From Spinellus fusiger (taxonomy: Eukaryota > Mucoromycota > Mucoromycetes > Mucorales > Phycomycetaceae), in contig JALLLS010000024.1 in the NCBI GenBank assembly GCA_025094145.1, positions 1-64,000 of the forward strand: 64,000 nt of DNA, written 5' to 3'. Under the pieces are notes generated by a model, which was not told the origin of the DNA, did no database searches, and saw nothing but the letters and a program-made list of their open reading frames with translations. Numbering within the stretch: position 1 is the stretch's first letter; each line of letters begins with the position of its first letter. A program made the position numbers and the translations under genes. Of this stretch, positions 58,073-64,000 are shown piece by piece.

Positions 58073-59876
58073 AATGAACCCTGTTGTAAGCCTTCTCCTG
58101 GTCCAACAAGAGTCCTATGGCTGGAGAGTTCTGGATACGGGCCTGCTCCATAATGGCCTTGGTAAGAAGACCATTATCCGTGATGAACCATCCACAAACA
58201 AAACCAGTTTGGTAAGGTGAGACAATGGTACCTGCAACTGGGATCATATGGCCACTGATCAACCTAGTGAAGACCTTGGCGTCAGTGTTAATGAGTGCAA
58301 TGGGGTGCCAGTTCTTCAAGTCTGCAAGGTCTCCTTTCTTTGGTAGCAAAGTTAGACAAGTCTCTTGCCATGAGTCAGGGAAAATCCCTGAGAGAAGTAC
58401 CTGATTGTACACTCTATCTACCAGGAAGGAGCAGGAGGGGTTGGTGATGATGAGAACTAAGATCTTATAGGGCAAGCCATCTGGGCCAGGACCACTAGTG
58501 GCCGGGGCATGAGAGGCAGCCAAATGGATCTCAGCCAGAGAAAAACGAGGGGAAAGGAGAGAAGACAAGGATGGATGAAGAGTGAGATTGGGGGGCATAT
58601 GGCATAGGAGGTCGTGGATGGCAGAGTCAGAAACAGGGTCAGGAGCATAGAGTTGGTCATAGAGTGCTGCTGCTGCTTCAGTCATATACTTGGGATCTGT
58701 GCATAGGGTGTTGGTTGTGGGGTGTTGTGGGCTGGGCATATTCTTACAGGATTGTTGGGTGGTGATGGTTTGCTTCAAATACCCAGCAGAGGTTTCTCCC
58801 TGCTCTCTCCAGTGTTGACCCACTCTGAGAGCCTGGTTCTTGTCTTGTTCTTTCTGGACAGACTGCAGTATATGCTCAATGACTTGCAGTTGGAAATTCT
58901 GGGAGGGCAAGTGGCAAAAATGGTGGATGAGGCAATCATGCTTGCTCTGCAAGAGTTTCTCTTGAGAGACAAGGTTGTTAGAGGGACGGCAGTTAAAGGA
59001 CTGGATGAAATGATGGACTGACTTCTTGAGGTTATCCCATTGGATCTGTGGAGAATCTGTTGGTGATATGCTTAGGAAGTAGTTAGTAATGAGCGTATTG
59101 AGTTTGGTAGTGAAGGAAGAGTTGAATGCAAGATGGAGGTTGGCATGCCAGAGGCCTTTACCAAGGGCATGAGTGGCAGGGAAAAAGAAAGATGCGGATA
59201 CCAAGCAATGGTCAGACCAATGCTGGTTGATATATGTGATGGAGGATGAGGAACGGGAAGAGAAGAGGTCAAGGGTGGTGAAGATGTAGTCAATGGTAGA
59301 AGAAGAAAAGGAACAGTGGAAGGTAGGAAGGGGTTTATCACCATGGGCAGTAACAGAATCATTAAAGAATGACTCTATGTACCATAACCATGGAGTTGGA
59401 GCTTGTCTGGAAAGAGAGGTGGTGGAGGTGTATGAGTAATTGAAATCACCCAACAATATGAAGTTAGAAGGGGATGAAGGAAGAAGGTGTCTGTTGGTAA
59501 GGGGAGAAGAAAGGAAAGTATAGCAATCTTTGCAAGTAGCTGGAGCATACAGCACACAGATGCAAAAAGGAAGGAAGAGCTTGTTGGCATGCACCACTGT
59601 AGCAGTAATGCAGCAGCCACAGAGGCTGAAAAGAGGGTCAATGAATGTGATGTTGGAAGATAATGAAACTAGGCCACAGTGAAGTGACCATAGTGATGAG
59701 GAGGTGCAGAATTGTTGGTCAAAGGTGTGTTGCATAGGAAGGGTGGAGGTGTGAGTTTCTTGTAGGGCAAGGATGTCAAGTTTAAGTGAGCATAGGTATC
59801 TAGTGAATAAGGAGCGTGTGTTGGAGTGGCCAGTTTTCACTAGCCCTCTGCAATTCATAGAGGCTACTCTAATCAT
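57987..59876 (-). CDS. LINE 1 ORF2: endonuclease and first half of reverse transcriptase
   Basis: A 629-codon frame. The endonuclease is complete with SMNCRG, LALQETHTS, VLYAPATC, LLGDFNYSYTS, TIDYIF and WSDHCLV, covering residues 1-230. The polymerase begins at about residue 430 with FSLAEIHLAAS, GPDGLPYKIL, LLPKKGDLADLKNWHPIALIN and YQTGFVCG, and has the first catalytic region GLLLDQEKAYNRV. It ends at a premature stop, 85 nt after the next frame opens. ORF2 starts with ATG 8 nt before the end of ORF1. Confidence 0.88.
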   Translation of the reverse strand: MIRVASMNCRGLVKTGHSNTRSLFTRYLCSLKLDILALQETHTSTLPMQHTFDQQFCTSSSLWSLHCGLVSLSSNITFIDPLFSLCGCCITATVVHANKLFLPFCICVLYAPATCKDCYTFLSSPLTNRHLLPSSPSNFILLGDFNYSYTSTTSLSRQAPTPWLWYIESFFNDSVTAHGDKPLPTFHCSFSSSTIDYIFTTLDLFSSRSSSSITYINQHWSDHCLVSASFFFPATHALGKGLWHANLHLAFNSSFTTKLNTLITNYFLSISPTDSPQIQWDNLKKSVHHFIQSFNCRPSNNLVSQEKLLQSKHDCLIHHFCHLPSQNFQLQVIEHILQSVQKEQDKNQALRVGQHWREQGETSAGYLKQTITTQQSCKNMPSPQHPTTNTLCTDPKYMTEAAAALYDQLYAPDPVSDSAIHDLLCHMPPNLTLHPSLSSLLSPRFSLAEIHLAASHAPATSGPGPDGLPYKILVLIITNPSCSFLVDRVYNQVLLSGIFPDSWQETCLTLLPKKGDLADLKNWHPIALINTDAKVFTRLISGHMIPVAGTIVSPYQTGFVCGWFITDNGLLTKAIMEQARIQNSPAIGLLLDQEKAYNRVHYDYLCQVLHHFCFPPPLITCIRNLFFCH

Positions 59877-60642
59877 AAACAGAGTGGTGGGAATTCCTTT
59901 TCTTCTGAATGCTCTCCCATGTCTTCATCTGATTCTGTTCCTGGATTGTAAACACTCTCATGGAACTCCTCCATGGGCTTGGTGCTGGTGTGTTGGTTGG
60001 GAAGGGTAGAAGGGAAGACGGTGGTTTAAAGAGCATGGAAGATGATCTTGGGAGGAACCTCTTCTGTCTTGGTGGTGGTGGGTGTTGTTTTTCTCTGTTC
60101 AACCTGCTGTGTGGGGGCGTCCTGTTTTTTCTGTTCAACCTTTTGTCCAGAAATCTCTCCTCTTGATCTCTTACTGTGAGACAGTTCCCAGGGAGAGTTA
60201 TAGGGACATTTTTTTGGAGGTGGCCTTTGTCACCACAAATGTAGCAGGAACGCTTCTCCTGAGGATGTTCTTTGCACTGGTCCACATCAAGACCCATCTC
60301 CATGTAGTACCTGCAGTGTTTGCCCACACAGGTCCAGGTGGCCAAAAAGGTGGTCTTTTCAGAGTAGGGCACCTTGTAAGTCAAGGGCTTGTACTCTTTG
60401 TTGGTGTTGGGGGGACGTTCAATGTAGGCATATCCTGAGCCAGTGAACCAGCCATGTTCATTTTTGTATACTACTGTCTCTCTCACAGTACCGTATATGG
60501 AGAGGCAGGTGCGCAAGTTGAAGGCAAGGGTGTTGTAGGGAAGGAAAGCCAAGTGGGTAATGTTGAGGCACAAAAGAGACACCTCAGAAAGAATGGTAGG
60601 AGAAGCAAAGAGAACACAGTCTTTGATAGTGATACCTGACAC
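59869..60642 (-). CDS. LINE 1 ORF1 (nucleic-acid-binding, zinc knuckle)
   Basis: A 257-codon frame beginning within the decayed ORF1. It includes an RRM-like segment (CLSIYGTVRETVVYKNEHG, SGYAYIERPP) and one knuckle CYICGDKGHLQKN in which the fourth ligand is missing. The tail is basic and Pro-rich. The final codons overlap ORF2. Confidence 0.75.
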   Translation of the reverse strand: MSGITIKDCVLFASPTILSEVSLLCLNITHLAFLPYNTLAFNLRTCLSIYGTVRETVVYKNEHGWFTGSGYAYIERPPNTNKEYKPLTYKVPYSEKTTFLATWTCVGKHCRYYMEMGLDVDQCKEHPQEKRSCYICGDKGHLQKNVPITLPGNCLTVRDQEERFLDKRLNRKNRTPPHSRLNREKQHPPPPRQKRFLPRSSSMLFKPPSSLLPFPTNTPAPSPWRSSMRVFTIQEQNQMKTWESIQKKRNSHHSVYD

Positions 60643-61070
60643 ACAGGCATCTTCACAGAGCTGTTAGGTGGCGAGGTGGAATTCAAGGACTGCCTTGTCA
60701 TGTTTGTCATGACGTGTCAGGCCTATTCCTGAGCCTCTGGAAAAGCCAAACAAAGAGCTACTTGCAGCTCTGCTATCAGGGAGGAGTTGTTGATAGGAAG
60801 CTCAAAGAAAACCGAATGAGCAGAGGTGCCCTGTTGCCACACTTGTGGGCATGCATTGGGGTCATTGCTTCATATGACCACTTCAGCGCATCTTGCTGAG
60901 GGGCTTTTGGCAGTATCCACATGAGGGAACACCTGGGGGTTTGTTGTTGTTGTTGGTGCCATTATGTGTTGTAGGGGCACTGTGTTTTTGACTGTTTATA
61001 TTTTCATTAGCTGGTAGTGACCCATTTTTAGGTGTCTCTGGAGGTTTAATGGAAAGAGCCATGGCTGCTC

Positions 61071-61509
61071 TTTTTAACAAACACATGATAAAATAAACTT
61101 GAGTAGCTTCGAAAGGGAAAGCCTTTGATTGGCCAAAGATATAGAAGAGGGGAAGTTAGAGGAAGAAAAAGATACATTTTATTAGAAGTCTTTTCTAGCA
61201 GTATTTATACTATTTGACTTCTTCTATTCTAATAGTCATCGCCAGCATAGCACATCTGGAGATTATGTAATGAAAGGCCATAAGTACTATTTCTGTTATG
61301 TTTAGGAATGCTCACTTGTTCATTCCAGTCAACATTAGGAATTCGAACTGGAATACTTTTAGTTCCCAAAAAGGATTCCAACAAGTGACGTACTCATGAC
61401 AATAAAATCGACGTCATCTGTTTGATTGGGCTAAAAATTCGTAATCAAACCATTCTGTGATTTTGTTTCCACACTTTCATATCTACAATAGCACCACAAA
61501 AACTCACAA
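61071..61509. other. Spacer between two head-to-head LINEs
   Basis: About 440 bp without a supported frame, presumably comprising the two 5' untranslated regions and possibly their internal promoters. Confidence 0.5.
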
Positions 61510-61539
61510 TGAACAAAACACACAAGCATTTTTTTCGAC

Positions 61540-62437
61540 ATGATTGAGAAAACAATGCCATGGAATGGCATTAATAAAAATGTTACTGGCCCAAGGCCAT
61601 TTATTTGTTGCCCTAATAAGGCACTTTATATCTTCATGGCTCCTGGCTGTGAGTCTCTTCGCCATGTGGACCCTGTTATGTCTGCATGGGCTTGCACAAT
61701 GCACCCTGAGTGTGTTGTATTCAACTTTGGCAAACAGGCCAAGTCTCAAGACATTGCCCCAGTCTTGATCCACCAACTGGGTGCAGTGGTTGCAATTACC
61801 ACATGCTACACTAGAGCCAAAGACCTCATACAAGAGGTCATATTCAAGGACCCCGAGATGCGCCTTAAGGCCACCTCTGAAGGTGTGTCCTTTAACAACA
61901 TGAGGGTTGTTGCTTCTGCTGGGCTTGACTCAGATGCCAACCTGGTAAAGGTCAACCTATACCAGATCCCCAGTTGCCACCCTGAGAGGGATTTGCAGGC
62001 ACCCATTGTTGAGGCATTCCAGCCTTATGGCAAGGTTGTGCACCTTTGTGCTTATGTGGATGAGCACAAGATTTTCTGAGGTGAGGCCTCAGTTCTTCTG
62101 GACAACTCTGATGTGGACAATGTCCAACCCCTTTGCCGCTTTCTCCACCTTGGAGGCTCCATCAGTGCCCCTGTCAAGATCTGTGCCAAGGGCATCCCAC
62201 CCTACTGCCGGTACTGCCGCCAGGAAGGACACCTGAAAAAAGACTGTGAGGTGCGTCCTGCTCTTGCTCCCTGCTGCCACACGTGTGGTATAGCTGGCCA
62301 CAAGGCCAACGATTTGGAATGCCCCTCTCACCCAGAGACCAGGGCTGCTGAAGAGGCCGCTGCAGAACAGCGTGCCAAGGAGATTGCTGCTGCAGAGGCA
62401 GATTGTGCTGCCAAGAAGGCCGCCAAAGAGGTAGCTG

Positions 62438-62482
<45 letters not shown>

Positions 62483-62853
62483 GGGATGCCATGGACATGG
62501 ACATTGCCCTGACAAAGCAGGTTTTGGAGTCTCTCTCTCAGGAGGAGACTGCCAAATTAAAGGTGTCCATGGAGATGGACAGTGAGATGTATGACGCCTC
62601 TAACACCAGCACCAGCAACAGTATGTGGGCTCCCCACAACACTGAGCATTGTCTCTGCCTTTGTGAGGCTGTGATTGCCATGCGCAGGAACGCCACCACC
62701 ACCACCAACACCAAATCCACCACCAAGACCACCACCAAGACCACTTCCTATGGAACTCGTTCCCAGAAATCTGTGTCTGCCGTTCTTTTGCCTGCTTCTT
62801 CCTCCTCTTCTTCCACTGCTGACCCCACCAAGGTCAATGCCATGGAATTATGA
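61540..62853 (+). pseudogene. LINE 2 ORF1 with one internal stop
   Basis: A single frame of about 437 codons is interrupted only by TGA at 62077-62079. The first part has an RRM-like fold pattern (KVNLYQIPSCHPERDLQ, YGKVVHLCAYVDEHK). The second part has two knuckles, CRYCRQEGHLKKDC and CHTCGIAGHKANDLEC, then Ala/Glu-rich sequence, an Asn run of about ten and Thr/Ser repeats. The sequence TTC TGA GGT could derive from TTC CGA GGT by a CpG transition. The start is not fixed; the first ATG at 61540 is used. Confidence 0.85.
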
Positions 62854-64000
62854 GTGTTGGCCCTATCCAATTAGGGACCCTCAATGTGAGAGGGCTCTCC
62901 TCACTTGTACATAGTTGTTCTTCTCCCAAGTCACTCCTTATCCGCCATCTTTGTTCCCTCTCCCCTCCTCTGTCACTTCTTGCTTTGCAGGAAACCCATG
63001 CCACCCCCAAACACCACTCCTCACTCAACCTTCTCTTCCAAGCCCAGTCTAGTCTATGGACAAAGCACTGTGGCCTTGTCTCTTTTCACACTCATTTACT
63101 ACTAACCCACTTGCACACTTCTGCTGATAATAGGATCCTTGCTGTTCAGGTCTCACACACCAAAAACCGCATTGATCCATTTATTGTAGTGGTAGTCTAT
63201 GGACCCACAATATACAGCAAATGCCATCCTTTTTTCCTGTCACTTGTTTTGACACTCACCTCACTTCCTTCTTCAGTCCCAACATTTGTTCTTGGCAACT
63301 TCAATGCCAACCTCCACCAACGCACAGCCTTCACCAGTGAATGGCTAGTGTATCAGCATCAACACTTTCTTGACGCCATCACGGCACCACTCTCAGCACC
63401 ACTACCCACCTTCCACAGCAGTCGTTCTTGGACATGCATTGATTACATTCTTTGACCCACCACTATTGCCACTTCTGCACCAGAAGTTCTTTTTGTCAAC
63501 CCAAGTTGGACTGACCATAGTCTGCTTGTGGTTTTGATCTCTCTGTCTTGCCCCTCTGGACCTGGTGTCTGGAGATTCAACACGGTGTACCTGGATCACA
63601 ATGAGTTTGAGGATTTGTTAGTGGATCTGCTGGATCGTGCTTCCTTTCTTCTTCCTGTGGATGTCTCTGCTGGTTGTTGCTGGGATTTGCTCAAGCAAGC
63701 CATCAGGCATCTTTCCTTGGCCTATGCCAAGAAGTATCAACGTCACTGTCGGTCAGTGGAGCATCAGCTCAACCATACTTGCACCCAACTTCTTTCTTTG
63801 TCACCCTCTCTGGATCTTTCTAGTGTTGAGGCTGACCTTGCCAATTTACAGCAGACCCAAACCGCCAATCTTGCCCAGCATGCTGGTGTCAAGTGGTGTG
63901 AACAGGGCAAGCAATCCAATTCCTATTTTTTTAGGACTATCAAACAAAGAACAACTGCAAAGTCCATTACCTTGCTTTGGGATCCTGTTTCTGGTGACCT
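62850..64000 (+). pseudogene. LINE 2 ORF2, endonuclease part (incomplete)
   Basis: The ATG overlaps the ORF1 stop as ATGA. Endonuclease motifs: TLNVRG, LALQETHAT, VVYGPTI, FVLGNFNANLH, CIDYIL and WTDHSLLV. The aspartate of the usual GDFN is Asn here (GGC AAC TTC). A TGA at 63453-63455 interrupts the frame just after CIDYIL, then the same frame continues to the window end with YAKKYQRHCRSVEHQL and KWCEQGKQSNSYFFRTIKQ, which precede the polymerase in this family. Confidence 0.88.

Larger units (their letters stand above)
56095..61070 (-). mobile_element. LINE-type non-LTR retrotransposon 1, nearly full length, decayed
   Basis: On the minus strand: ORF1 with a zinc knuckle, ORF2 with apurinic-type endonuclease and reverse transcriptase, and a C-terminal CCHC-like region near 56400-56470. 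ORF1 remnants extend upstream to about 61070 (MALSIKPPETPKNGS). Frameshifts break ORF2 at about 57990-58070, 57540 and 57050. It lies head to head with the second LINE. Confidence 0.88.
61510..64000 (+). mobile_element. LINE-type non-LTR retrotransposon 2, cut by the window end
   Basis: The element has ORF1 with two zinc knuckles at 61540-62853 and ORF2 from 62850, with endonuclease, and runs out of the window before its polymerase. Its ORF order and motifs match LINE 1, but the sequences are only distantly similar. The exact 5' end is not defined. Confidence 0.88.

Noticed and set aside
1..64000. tRNA, rRNA or CRISPR features
   Set aside because: GGTTCGA-like strings were looked at, but none had a foldable tRNA context; no regularly spaced identical repeats were seen.

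Overview
The window looks like nuclear DNA of a filamentous fungus, most likely an early-diverging one (Mucoromycota, perhaps Mucorales). The grounds are AT-rich intergenic DNA, dense genes split by many 40-130 nt introns with GTA(A)G donors and CTAA(T)-like branch sites, a fungal gene set (GT15/KTR mannosyltransferases, VID27, ERV2-type sulfhydryl oxidase, NDT80/PhoG factor, SigF-type NTF2 protein) and heavy transposon load. No rRNA, tRNA or CRISPR array was seen. The genus is not certain.

Layout. Positions 1-3956 are AT-rich and show no convincing gene. Positions 3957-33744 are a compact host-gene block: an NDT80/PhoG-like transcription factor (+), eIF2A (-), a divergent pair of GT15 mannosyltransferases (- and +), VID27 (+), an unrecognised gene (-), an ERV-type sulfhydryl oxidase (-), a cation diffusion facilitator (-), a short-chain dehydrogenase (+), the KDEL receptor ERD2 (-), the Rab GTPase YPT1 (-), a 605-residue acidic coiled-coil protein (-), a probable CENP-L/Fta1 kinetochore protein (-) and, 74 bp away on the other strand, a SigF-like NTF2 protein (+). 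One 1.3 kb transposon sits in this block at 23133-24432. For eleven of these genes I traced every exon junction by hand and the summed exons close in frame.

From 34521 to the end the window is a nested transposon island: four copies of one terminal-inverted-repeat DNA element (one with remains of a Plavaka/KDZ-type transposase), a Tc1/mariner element with TA target duplication inserted in one of them, two decayed copies of a second Tc1-like family, a transposase fragment, a Ty3/Gypsy gag with a candidate LTR, a DIRS-type retroelement lacking its recombinase part, and two head-to-head non-LTR (LINE) retrotransposons. Only two non-transposon genes are embedded here: a two-finger C2H2 factor with a 16-nt microexon (38709-39310) and an uncharacterised 524-residue seven-exon gene (47483-49397).

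The genes have no operon logic. Several act in one compartment system: YPT1 and ERD2 (ER-Golgi traffic, adjacent on the same strand), the two KTR mannosyltransferases (Golgi glycosylation), the ERV oxidase (ER disulfides) and the CDF transporter (possibly Golgi/vacuolar metal supply). The most interesting pattern in the island is that catalytic residues of three independent transposons appear lost through changes that all fit CpG to CpA transitions.
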